Assembly: GCF_029227915.1 (NCBI RefSeq)
Contig: NC_079885.1
Span: 4,528,001 to 4,592,000 of the forward strand
DNA length: 64,000 bases
Origin: Hydractinia symbiolongicarpus
Lineage: Eukaryota > Cnidaria > Hydrozoa > Anthoathecata > Hydractiniidae
Direction of reading: 5' to 3'
How positions within the stretch are numbered: position 1 is the first letter of the stretch; each line of letters begins with the position of its first letter. The notes beneath the pieces were generated by a model. That model had not been told where the DNA came from, searched no databases, and was given only the letters and a program-made list of their open reading frames with translations. The position numbers and the translations under genes are program-made. Positions 49,806-61,310 of the stretch are shown in pieces.

Positions 49806-52800
49806 ATTCCTTGGAGTCCCATTGGCTCATTTATCACATTTATAAGATCAAAGTCCAAAATCAGTTCAATTAAGTCCCACAGTCAAACGTGTCACTTTTA
49901 AAAGCGATGCAACCTAGTAATATCCGAATAGTATCGCTAAATACATGTTAGTACGAATATGTGGCCCAACGGTTGTAACTCAAACTGATTGATATTGCCA
50001 AGAAGTCAATGAAAATCAGCTATTGAGAATGTCTCTATTACTTCAGCGCGTGCTAACGGCCAGGATTGGTCCCACAGTAAATAAAGACTGATTTATCTAA
50101 ACTTTTAAATAAAGCGCTACCACAGAACCTAGTGTAATCGCTGAATTCCAGCAATAATGTCAAATTAAGAAGAATGTTATTCCTTGGAGTCCAATTTGCT
50201 CATTCATCACATTTATAAGGCCACAGTTCAAAATCACTTCAATTAAATCCCACTGTCAAACGTTTCACTGTTAAAAGCCATGCAACATAGTAATACCCGA
50301 ATAATGTCGCTAAATACATGTTGGTGCGAATATGTGACGCAACCGTTGTAACTCAAACTGACTGATACCGCCAAGAAGTCAATGAAATGTAATTTTTGAG
50401 AATGTCTCTATTCTTTCAGCCCGTGCTAACGGCTAGGATTTGTCCCACAGTAAAAAAACATTTAAGTATCTCAATTTTTAAATAAAGCGCTACCACCGAA
50501 CCTAGTGTAATCGCTAAATTCCAGCAATCATGTCAAATTAAGAAGAATGTTATTCCTTGGAGTCCAATTGGCTCATTTATCACATTTATAAGGTCAAAGT
50601 CCAAAATCTGAAACTGTTCCTACTTATTCAGCGCGTGCTAACTGCCAGGATTCGGCCCACAGTAAAGAAAAACTTACATATCTAAATTTTTGAATAATGC
50701 GCTACCACAGAGCCTAGTGTAATCGCTGAATTCCAGCAATCTTGTCAAATTAAGAAGAATGTTATTCCTTGGAGTCAAACTAGCTCATTTATCACATTTA
50801 TAAGGTCAAAGTACAAAATGAGTTCAATTAAGTCCCACAGTCAAACGTGTCACTTTTAAAAGCGATGCAACCTAGTAATATCCGAATAATACGCTAAATA
50901 CATGTTGGTACGAATATGTGGCCGAACCGTTGTAACTCAAACTGATTGATACCGCCAAGAAGTAAATGAAAATTAGTTTTTGAGAATGTCTCTATTCCTT
51001 CAGCGCATGCTAATGGCCAGAATTAGTCCCACAGTAAATAAAGACTGATTTATCTAAATTTTTAAATAAAACGCTACCACCAAACCTAGTGTAATCGCTG
51101 AATTCCAGCAATCATGTCAAATTAAGAAGAATGTTATTCCTTGGAGCCCAATTGGCTCATTCATCACATTTATAAGGCCACAGTTCAAAATCAGTTCAAT
51201 TAAGTCCCACAGTCAAACGTTTCACTGTTAAAAGCCATGCAACCTAGTAATACCCGAATAATGTCGCTAAATACATGTTGGTGCGAATATGTGACGCAAC
51301 CGTTGTAACTCAAACTGATTGATACCGCCAAGAAGTCAATAAAAATCAGCTATTGAGAATGTCTCTATTCCTTCAGCGCGTGCTAAGGGCCAGGATTGGT
51401 CCCACAGTAAATAAACACTGATTTATCTAAACTTATAAATAAAGCGCTACTACAGAAAGTAGTATAATCGTTGAATTCCAGCAATCATGTCAAATTAAGA
51501 AGAATGTTATTCCTTGGAGTCCAATTGGCTCATTTATCACATTTATAAGGTCAAAGTCCAAAATCTGAAACTGTTCCTACTTATTCAGCGCGTGCTAACT
51601 GCCAGGATTCGGCCCACAGTAAAGAAAAACTTACATATCTAAATTTTTGAATAATGCGCTACCACAGAGCCTATTGTCTGAATTCCAGCAATCTTGTCAA
51701 ATTAAGAAGAATGTTATTCCTTGGAGTCAAACTAGCTCATTCATCACAGTTATAAGGTCAAAGTACAAAATCAGTTCAATTAAGTCCCACAGTCAAACGT
51801 TTCACTTATAAAAGCGATGCAACCTAGTAATATCCGAATAATATCGCTAAATACATGTTGGTACGAAAATGTGGCCCAACCGTTGTAACGCAAACTGATT
51901 GATATTGCCAAGGAGTCAATAAAAATCAGCTATTTAGAATGTCTCTATTACTTCAGCGCGTGCTAACGGCCAGGATTGGTCCCACAGTAAATAAAGACTG
52001 ATTTGTCTAAACTTTTAAATAAAGCGCTACCACAGAACCTAGTGTAATCGCTGAATTCCATCAATCATGTCAAATTAAGAAGAATGTTATTCCTTGGAGT
52101 CCAATTGGCTCATTTATCACATTTATAAGGTCAAAGTCCAAAATCAGTTCAATTAACTCCCACAGTCAAACGTTTCACTGTTGAAAGCGATGCAACCTAG
52201 TAATATCCGAATAATACGCTAAATACATGTTGGTACGAATATGTGGCCCAACCGTTGTAACTCAAACTGATTGATACCGCCCAGAAGTCAATAAAAATCA
52301 GCTATTGAGAATGTCTCTATTCCTTCAGCGCGTGCTAACGGCCAGAATTGGTCCCACAGTAAATAAACACTGATTTATCTAAACTTTTAAATAAAGCGCT
52401 ACTACAGAAAGTAGTGTAATCGTTGAATTCCAGCAATCATGTCAAATTAAGAAGAATGTCATTCCTTGGAGTCCAATTGGCTCATTTATCACATTTATAA
52501 AATCAAAGTCCAAAATCAGTTCAATTAAGTCCCACAGTCAAACGTTTCACTGTTGAAAGCGATGCAACCTAGTAATATCCGAATAATACGCTAAATACAT
52601 GTTGGTACGAATATGTGGCCCAACCGTTGTAACTCAAACTGATTGATACCGCCAAGAAGTCAATGAAGATTAGTTTTTGAGAATGTCTCTATTCCTTCAG
52701 CGCATGCTAACGGCCAGAATTAGTCCCACAGTAAATAAAGACTGATTTATCTAAACTTTTAAATAAAACGCTACCACCAAACCTAGTGTAATCGCTGAAT

Positions 52801-53070
52801 TCCAGCAATCATGTCAAATTAAGAAGAATGTTATTCCTTGGAACCCAATTGGCTCATTCATCACATTTATAAGGCCACAGTTCAAAATCAGTTCAATTAA
52901 GACCCACAGTCAAACGTTTCACTGTTAAAAGCCATGCAACCTAGTAATACCCGAATAATGTCGCTAAATACATGTTGGTACGAATATGTGACGCAACCGT
53001 TGTAACTCAAACTGATTGATACCGCCAGGAAGTCAATAAAAGTCAGCTATTGAGAATGTCTCTATTCCTT
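49806..53070 (+). repeat. Mixed full and truncated monomers with a 1697-bp repeat
   Basis: Landmarks run from 49944 to 52971, with junctions at 50608 and 51565. A block at about 50940-51900 recurs at about 52637-53600, offset 1697 (CAGCGCATGCTAA at 51001 and 52698; junctions 51565 and 53262). The first copy has lost five bases in GCCTATTGTCTG near 51669, so the later landmarks are 1702 apart. No gene is seen. Confidence 0.83.
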
Positions 53071-53655
53071 CAGCGCGTGCTAACGGCCAGGATTGGTCCC
53101 ACAGTAAATAAACACTGATTTATCTAAACTTTTAAATAAAGCGCTACTACAGAAAGTAGTGTAATCGTTGAATTCCAGCAATCATGTCAAATTAAGAAGA
53201 ATGTTATTCCTTGGAGTCCAATTGGCTCATTTATCACATTTATAAGGTCAAAGTCCAAAATCTGAAACTGTTCCTACTTATTCAGCGCGTGCTATCTGCC
53301 AGGATTCGGCCCACAGTAAAGAAAAACTTACATATCTAAATTTTTGAATAATGCGCTACCACAGAGCCTAGTGTAATCGCTGAATTCCAGCAATCTTGTC
53401 AAATTAAGAAGAATGTTATTCCTTGGAGTCAAACTAGCTCATTTATCACATTTATAAGGTCAAAGTACAAAATCAGTTCAATTAAGTCCCACAGTCAAAC
53501 GTTTCACTTATAAAAGCGATGCAACCTAGTAATATCCGAATAATATCGCTAAATACATGTTGGTACGAAAATGTGGCCCAACCGTTGTAACTCAAACTGA
53601 TTGATATTGCCAAGAAGTCAATAAAAATCAGCTATTGAGAATGTCTCTATTACTT
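53071..53655 (+). repeat. 585-bp HOR, copy 1
   Basis: It is one full monomer plus one truncated unit (junction 53262, landmark 53556). The rare GTGCTATCTGCCAGG variant and CGTTTCACTTATAAAAG are diagnostic. Copy 2 follows directly. Confidence 0.9.
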
Positions 53656-54240
53656 CAGCGCGTGCTAACGGCCAGGATTGGTGCCACAGTAAATAAACAC
53701 TGATTTATCTAAACTTTTAAATAAAGCGCTACTACAGAAAGTAGTGTAATCGTTGAATTCCAGCAATCATGTAAAATTAAGAAGAATGTTATTCCTTGGA
53801 GTCCAATTGGCTCATTTATCACATTTATAAGGTCAAAGTCCAAAATCTGAAACTGTTCCTACTTATTCAGCGCGTGCTATCTGCCAGGATTCGGCCCACA
53901 GTAAAGAAAAACTTACATATCTAAATTTTTGAATAATGCGCTACCACAGAGCCTAGTGTAATCGCTGAATTCCAGCAATCTTGTCAAATTAAGAAGAATG
54001 TTATTCCTTGGAGTCAAACTAGCTCATTTATCACATTTATAAGGTCAAAGTACAAAATCAGTTCAATTAAGTCCCACAGTCAAACGTTTCACTTATAAAA
54101 GCGATGCAACCTAGTAATATCCGAATAATATCGCTAAATACATGTTGGTACGAAAATGTGGCCCAACCGTTGTAACTCAAACTGATTGATATTGCCAAGA
54201 AGTCAATAAAAATCAGCTATTGAGAATGTCTCTATTACTT
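53656..54240 (+). repeat. 585-bp HOR, copy 2
   Basis: Junction 53847 and landmark 54141 are each 585 bp after those of copy 1, and GTGCTATCTGCCAGG recurs at 53875. It carries GGTGCCACAG near 53681 in place of GGTCCCACAG. Confidence 0.9.
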
Positions 54241-56040
54241 CAGCGCGTGCTAACGGCCAGGATTGGTCCCACAGTAAATAAAGACTGATTTATCTAAACT
54301 TTTAAATAAAGCGCTACCACAGAACCTAGTGTAATCGCTGAATTCCATCAATCATGTCAAATTAAGAAGAATGTTATTCCTTGGAGTCCAATTGGCTCAT
54401 TTATCACATTTATAAGGTCAAAGTCCAAAATCAGTTCAATTAAGTCCCACAGTCAAACGTTTCACTGTTGAAAGCGATGCAACCTAGTAATATCCGAATA
54501 ATATCGCTAAATACATGCTGGTAGGAATATGTGGCACAACCGTTGTAACTCAAACTGATTGATACCGCCAAGAAGTCAATGAAAAATAGTTTTTGAGAAT
54601 GTCTCAATTCATTCAGCGCGTGCTAACGGCCAGAATTAATCCCACACTAAAGAGAGAATGACTTACCTAAACTTTTAAATAAAGCGCTACCACCGAAGCT
54701 AGTGTAATCGCTGAATTCCAGCAATCATGTCAAATTAAGAAGAATGTTATTCCTTGGAGTCCAATTGGCTCATTTATCACATTTAAAAGGTCAAAGTCCA
54801 AAATTTGAAACTGTTCCTACTTATTCAGTCCGTGCTAACTGCCAGGATTCGGCCCACAGTAAAGAAAAACTTACATATCTAAATTTTTAAATAATGCGCT
54901 ACCACAGAGCCTAGTGTAATTGCTGAATTCCAGCAATCTTGTCAAATTAATAAGGATGTTATTCCTTGGAGTCAAACTAGCTCATTTATCACATTCATAA
55001 GGTCAAAGTCCAAAATCACTTCAATTAAGTCCCACAGTCAATCGTTTCACTGTTAAAAGCAATACAACTTAGTAATATCGGAAAAAAAATCTCTATATAC
55101 ATGTTGGTACGGATAAGTGACTCAACCGTTGTAACTCAAGCGAATTGATACCGCCAAGAAGTCAATGAAAATTAGTTTTTGAGAATATCTGTACTCCTTC
55201 AGCACGTGCTAACGGCCAGGATTGGTTCCACAGTAAAGAGATAACTGATTTATCTAAACTTTTAATTAAAGCGCTACCACAGAACCTAGTGAAATCGCTG
55301 AATTCCAGAAATCATGTCAAATTAAAAAGAATGTTATTCGTTGAAGTCCAATTGGCTCATTTATCACATTTATAAGGTTACAGTTTAAAATCAGTTCAAT
55401 TATGTCCCACAGTCAAACGTTTCACTGTTAAAAACGATGCAACCTAGTAATACCCGAATAACATCGCTAAATACATGTTGGTACGAATATGTGACGCAAC
55501 CGTTGTAACTCAAACTGATTGATACCGCCAAGAAGTCAATGAAATGTAGTTTTACAAAATGTGTGTATTCCTTCAGCGCGTGCTAACGGCCAGGATTGGT
55601 CCCATAGTAAAAAAAAGATTTAAATATCTAAATTTTTAAATAAAGTGCTACCACAGAGACCAGTGTAATCGCTGAATTCCATCAATCATGTCAAATTAAG
55701 AAGAATGTTATTCCTTGGAGTCCAATTGGCTCATTTATCACATTTGTAAGGCCACAGTCCAAAGTCAGTTCAATTAAGTCCCACAGTCAAATGTTTCACT
55801 TTTAAAAGCGATGCAACCTAGTAACATCCGAATAATGTCGCTAAACACATGTTGGTACGAATATGTGACACAACCGCTGTAACTCAAACGGATTAATACC
55901 GCTAGAAAGTCAATAAAATGTAGTTTTTGAAACTGTTCCTATTTAATCATTGCGTGTTAACGGCCAGGATTTGTCCCACAGTATAAAAAGACTTATTTAT
56001 CTAAATTTTTAAATAAAGCGCTACCACAGAGCCTAGTGTA
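54241..56040 (+). repeat. Mixed monomers
   Basis: Landmarks are 54514, 55100, 55474 and 55848, with the last junction of this cluster at 54805. The TCTCAATTCATTCAG monomer near 54602 is a third relative of those at 5095 and 37845. The CCATAGTAAAAAAAAG monomer near 55600 resembles those at 6250, 9608 and 61945. No gene is seen. Confidence 0.82.
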
Positions 56041-58652
56041 ATTGCTGAATTCCTGCAATCATGTCATATCAAGAAAAATGTTATTCCTTAGAGTCCAATT
56101 GTCTCATTTATCACATTTACAAGGTCGCAGTCCAGAATCAGTTCAATTGAGTCCCACAGTCAATCGTTTCACTGTTAAAAGCGATACAACTTAGTAATAT
56201 CGGAACAAAATCACTAAATACATGTTGGCACGAATATGTGTCGCAACCGTTGTAACTCAAACGGATTGACACCGTTAGAAAGTCAATGAAATGTAGTTTT
56301 TGAAACTGTCTCTATTTCTTCAGCGCGAACTACCGACTAGGATTTGTCCGACACTAAAAACTGACTAATTTATCTTAATTTTTAAGTAAAGCTCTACCAC
56401 AGCGCTCAGTGTAATCGCTGAGTTCAAGCAATCATGTCATATTAAGAAAAATGTTATTCCTTAGAGTCCAATTGGCTCATTTATCGCATTTACAAGGTCA
56501 CAGTCCAGAATCAGTTCAATTACGTCCCACAGTCAATCGTTTCACTGTTAAAAGCGATACAACTTAGTAATATCGGAAAGAAATCCCTAAATACATGTTG
56601 GTACAAATATTTGACGCAACCGTTGTAACTCAAACGGATTGACACCGTTAGAAAGTCAATGAAATGTAGTTTTTGAAACTGTCTCTATTACTTCAGCGCG
56701 AACTACCGACTAGGATTGGTCCCACAGTAAAAAATGACTTATTTATCTTATTTTTTAGTTAAAGCTCTACCACAGCGCTCAGTGTAATCGCTGAGTTCCA
56801 GCAATCCCGATAAATTAAGAAGAATGTTATTCCTTGGAGTCCAATTGGCTCATTCATCATATTTATAAGGCTACAGTTCAAAATCAGTTCAATTAAGTCC
56901 CACTGTCAAACGTTTCACTGTTAAAAGCCATGCAAGCTAGTAATAACCGAATAATGTTGCTAAATACATGTTGGTACGAATATGTGACGCAACCGTTGTA
57001 ACTCAAACTGATTGATACCTCCAAGAAGTCAATGAAATGTAATTTTTGAGAATGTCTCTATTCTTTCAGCCCGTGCTAACGGCCAGGATTTGTCCCACAG
57101 TAAAAAAAGATTTAAGTATCTCAATTCTTAAATAAAGTGCTACCACAGAGACCAGTGTAATCGCTGAATTCCATCAATCATGTCAAATTAAGAAGAATGT
57201 TATTCCATGGAGTCCAATTGGCTCATTTATCACATTTGTAAGGCCACAGTCCAAAGTCAGTTCAATTAAGTCCCACAGTCAAATGTTTCACTTTTAAAAG
57301 CGATGCAACCTAGTAACATCCGAATAATGTCGCTAAATACATGTTGGTACGAATATGTGACACAACCGTTGTAACTCAAACGGATTAATACCGCTAGAAA
57401 GTCAATAAAATGTAGTTTTTGAAACTGTTCCTATTTAATCATTGCGTGCTAACGGCCAGGATTTGTCCCACAGTAAAAAAAGACTTATTTATCTAAATTT
57501 TTAAATAAAGCGCTACCACAGAGCCTAGTGTAATCGCTGAATTCCAGCAATCATGTCATATTAAGAAAAATGTTATTCCTTAGAGTCCAATTGTCTCATT
57601 TATCACATTTACAAGGTCGCAGTCCAGAATCAGTTCAATTAAGTCCCACAGTCAATCGTTTCACTGTTAAAAGCGATGCAACTTAGTAATATCGGAACAA
57701 AATCACTAAATACATGTTGGTACGAATATGTGACGCAACCGTTGTAACTCAAACGGATTGACATCCTTAGAAAGTCAATGAAATGTAGTTTTTGAAACTG
57801 TCTCTATTTCTTCAGCGCGAACTACCGACTAGGGTTGGTCCGACACTAAAAACTGACTAATTTATCTTAATTTTTAAGTAAAGCTCTACCACAGCGCTCA
57901 GTGTAATCGCTGAGTTCCAGCAATCATGTCATATTAAGAAAAATGTTATTCCTTAGAGTCCAATTGGCTCATTTATCGCATTTACAAGGTCACAGTCCAG
58001 AATCAGTTCAATTAAGTCCCACAGTCAATCATTTCACTGTTAAAAGCGATACAACTTAGTAATATCGAAACAAAATCACTAAATACATGTTGGTACGAAT
58101 ATGTGACGCAACCGTTGTAACTCAAACGGATTGACACCCTTAGAAAGTCAATGAAATGTAGTTTTTGAAACTGTCTCTATTACTTCAGCGCGAACTACCG
58201 ACTAGGATTGGTCCCACAGTAAAAAATGACTTATTTATCTTATTTTTTAGTTAAAGCTCTACCACAGCGCTCAGTGTAATCGCTGAGTTCCAGCAATCCC
58301 GACAAATTAAGAAGAATGTTATTCCTTGGAGTCCAATTGGCTCATTCATCACATTTATAAGGCCACTGTTCAAAATCAGTTCAATTAAGTCCCACTGTCA
58401 AACTTTTCACTGTTAAAAGCCATGCAACCTAGTAATACCCGAATAATGTCGCTAAATACATGTTGGTACGAATATGTGGCCCAACCGTTGTAACTCAAAC
58501 TGATTGATACCCCCAAGAAGTCAATGAAATGTAATTTTTGAGAATGTCTCTATTCTTTCCGCCCATGCTAACGGCCAGGATTTGTCCCACAGTAAAAAAA
58601 AGATTTAAGTATCTCAATTTTTAAATTAAGCGCTACCACACAGCCTAGTGTA
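56041..58652 (+). repeat. Seven-monomer HOR (2612 bp), copy 1
   Basis: It starts at ATTGCTGAATTCCTGCAATC. Landmarks are 56221, 56594, 56967, 57340, 57713, 58086 and 58459. Diagnostic variants are GGCACGAATATGTGTCGC, GAGTTCAAGCAATCATG, CAAGCTAGTAATAACCG, TTATTCCATGGAG and CTAGGGTTGGTCC. Confidence 0.9.
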
Positions 58653-60889
58653 ATTGCTGAATTCCTGCAATCATGTCATATTAAGAAAAATGTTATTCCT
58701 TAGAGTCCAATTGTCTCATTTATCACATTTACAAGGTCGCAGTCCAGAATCAGTTCAATTGAGTCCCACAGTCAATCGTTTCACTGTTAAAAACGATACA
58801 ACTTAGTAATATCGGAACAAAATCACTAAATACATGTTGGCACGAATATGTGTCGCAACCGTTGTAACTCAAACGGATTGACACCGTTAGAAAGTCAATG
58901 AAATGTAGTTTTTGAAACTGTCTCTATTTCTTCAGCGCGAACTACCGACTAGGATTGGTCCGACACTAAAAACTGACTAATTTATCTTAATTTTTAAGTA
59001 AAGCTCTACCACAGCGCTCAGTGTAATCGCTGAGTTCAAGCAATCATGTCATATTAAGAAAAATGTTATTCCTTAGAGTCCAATTGGCTCATTTATCGCA
59101 TTTACAAGGTCACAGTCCAGAATCAGTTCAATTACGTCCCACAGTCAATCGTTTCACTGTTAAAAGCGATACAACTTAGTAATATCGAAACAAAATCACT
59201 AAATACATGTTGGTACGAATATGTGACGCAACCGTTGTAACTCAAACGGATTGACACCCTTAGAAAGTCAATGAAATGTAGTTTTTGAAACTGTCTCTAT
59301 TACTTCAGCGCGAACTACCGACTAGGATTGGTCCCACAGTAAAAAATGACTTATTTATCTTATTTTTTAGTTAAAGCTCTACCACAGCGCTCAGTGTAAT
59401 CGCTGAGTTCCAGCAATCCCGATAAATTAAGAAGAATGTTATTCCTTGGAGTCCAATTGGCTCATTCATCATATTTATAAGGCTACAGTTCAAAATCAGT
59501 TCAATTAAGTCCCACTGTCAAACGTTTCACTGTTAAAAGCCATGCAAGCTAGTAATAACCGAATAATGTCGCTAAATACATGTTGGTACGAATATGTGAC
59601 GCAACCGTTGTAACTCAAACTGATTGATACCTCCAAGAAGTGAATGAAATGTAATTTTTGAGAATGTCTCTATTCTTTCAGCCCGTGCTAACGGCCGGGA
59701 TTTGTCCCACAGTAAAAAAAGATTTAAGTATCTCAATTCTTAAATAAAGTGCTACCACAGAGACCAGTGTAATCGCTGAATTCCATCAATCATGTCAAAT
59801 TAAGAAGAATGTTATTCCATGGAGTCCAATTGGCTCATTTATCACATTTGTAAGGCCACAGTCCAAAGTCAGTTCAATTAAGTCCCACAGTCAAATGTTT
59901 CACTTTTAAAAGCGATGCAACCTAGTAACATCCGAATAATGTCGCTAAATACATGTTGGTACGAATATGTGACACAACCGTTGTAACTCAAACGGATTAA
60001 TACCGCTAGAAAGTCAATAAAATGTAGTTTTTGAAACTGTTCCTATTTAATCATTGCGTGCTAACGGCCAGGATTTGTCCCACAGTAAAAAAAGACTTAT
60101 TTATCTAAATTTTTAAATAAAGCGCTACCACAGAGCCTAGTGTAATCGCTGAATTCCAGCAATCATGTCATATTAAGAAAAATGTTATTCCTTAGAGTCC
60201 AATTGTCTCATTTACCACATTTACAAGGTCGCAGTCCAGAATCAGTTCAATTAAGTCCCACAGTCAATCGTTTCACTGTTAAAAGCGATGCAACTTAGTA
60301 ATATCGGAACAAAATCACTAAATACATGTTGGTACGAATATGTGACGCAACCGTTGTAACTCAAACGGATTGACATCCTTAGAAAGTCAATGAAATGTAG
60401 TTTTTGAAACTGTCTCTATTTCTTCAGCGCGAACTACCGACTAGGGTTGGTCCGACACTAAAAACTGACTAATTTATCTTAATTTTTAAGTAAAGCTCTA
60501 CCACAGCGCTCAGTGTAATCGCTGAGTTCCAGCAATCATGTCATATTAAGAAAAATGTTATTCCTTAGAGTCCAATTGGCTCATTTATCGCATTTACAAG
60601 GTCACAGTCCAGAATCAGTTCAATTAAGTCCCACAGTCAATCATTTCACTGTTAAAAGCGATACAACTTAGTAATATCGAAACAAAATCACTAAATACAT
60701 GTTGGTACGAATATGTGACGCAACCGTTGTAACTCAAACGGATTGACACCCTTAGAAAGTCAATGAAATGTAGTTTTTGAAACTGTCTCTATTACTTCAG
60801 CGCGAACTACCGACTAGGATTGGTCCCACAGTAAAAATGACTTATTTATCTTATTTTTTAGTTAAAGCTCTACCACAGCGCTCAGTGTA
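58653..60889 (+). repeat. Seven-monomer HOR, copy 2, six monomers
   Basis: Landmarks 58833, 59206, 59579, 59952, 60325 and 60698 are 2612 bp after their partners. The seventh monomer is missing: at 60890 CTCAGTGTAA runs directly into TTGCTGAATTCCTGC, the start of the next copy. Confidence 0.9.
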
Positions 60890-61310
60890 ATTGCTGAATT
60901 CCTGCAATCATGTCATATTAAGAAAAATGTTATTCCTTAGAGTCCAATTGTCTCATTTATCACATTTACAAGGTCGCAGTCCAGAATCAGTTCAATTGAG
61001 TCCCACAGTCAATCGTTTCACTGTTAAAAGCGATACAACTTAGTAATATCGGAACAAAATCACTAAATACATGTTGGTACGAATATGTGACGCAACCGTT
61101 GTAACTCAAACGGATTGACACCGTTAGAAAGTCAATGAAATGTAGTTTTTGAAACTGTCTCTATTTCTTCAGCGCGAACTACCGACTAGGATTGGTCCGA
61201 CACTAAAAACTGACTAATTTATCTTAATTTTTAAGTAAAGCTCTACCACAGCGCTCAGTGTAATCGCTGAGTTCAAGCAATCATGTCATATTAAGAAAAA
61301 TGTTATTCCT
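60890..61310 (+). repeat. Seven-monomer HOR, copy 3, fragment
   Basis: It begins with the same TTGCTGAATTCCTGC and includes landmark 61070 and GAGTTCAAGCAATCATG. It diverges from copies 1-2 at about 61310, where GTCTCATTTATCACATT replaces GGCTCATTTATCGCATT. Confidence 0.83.
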
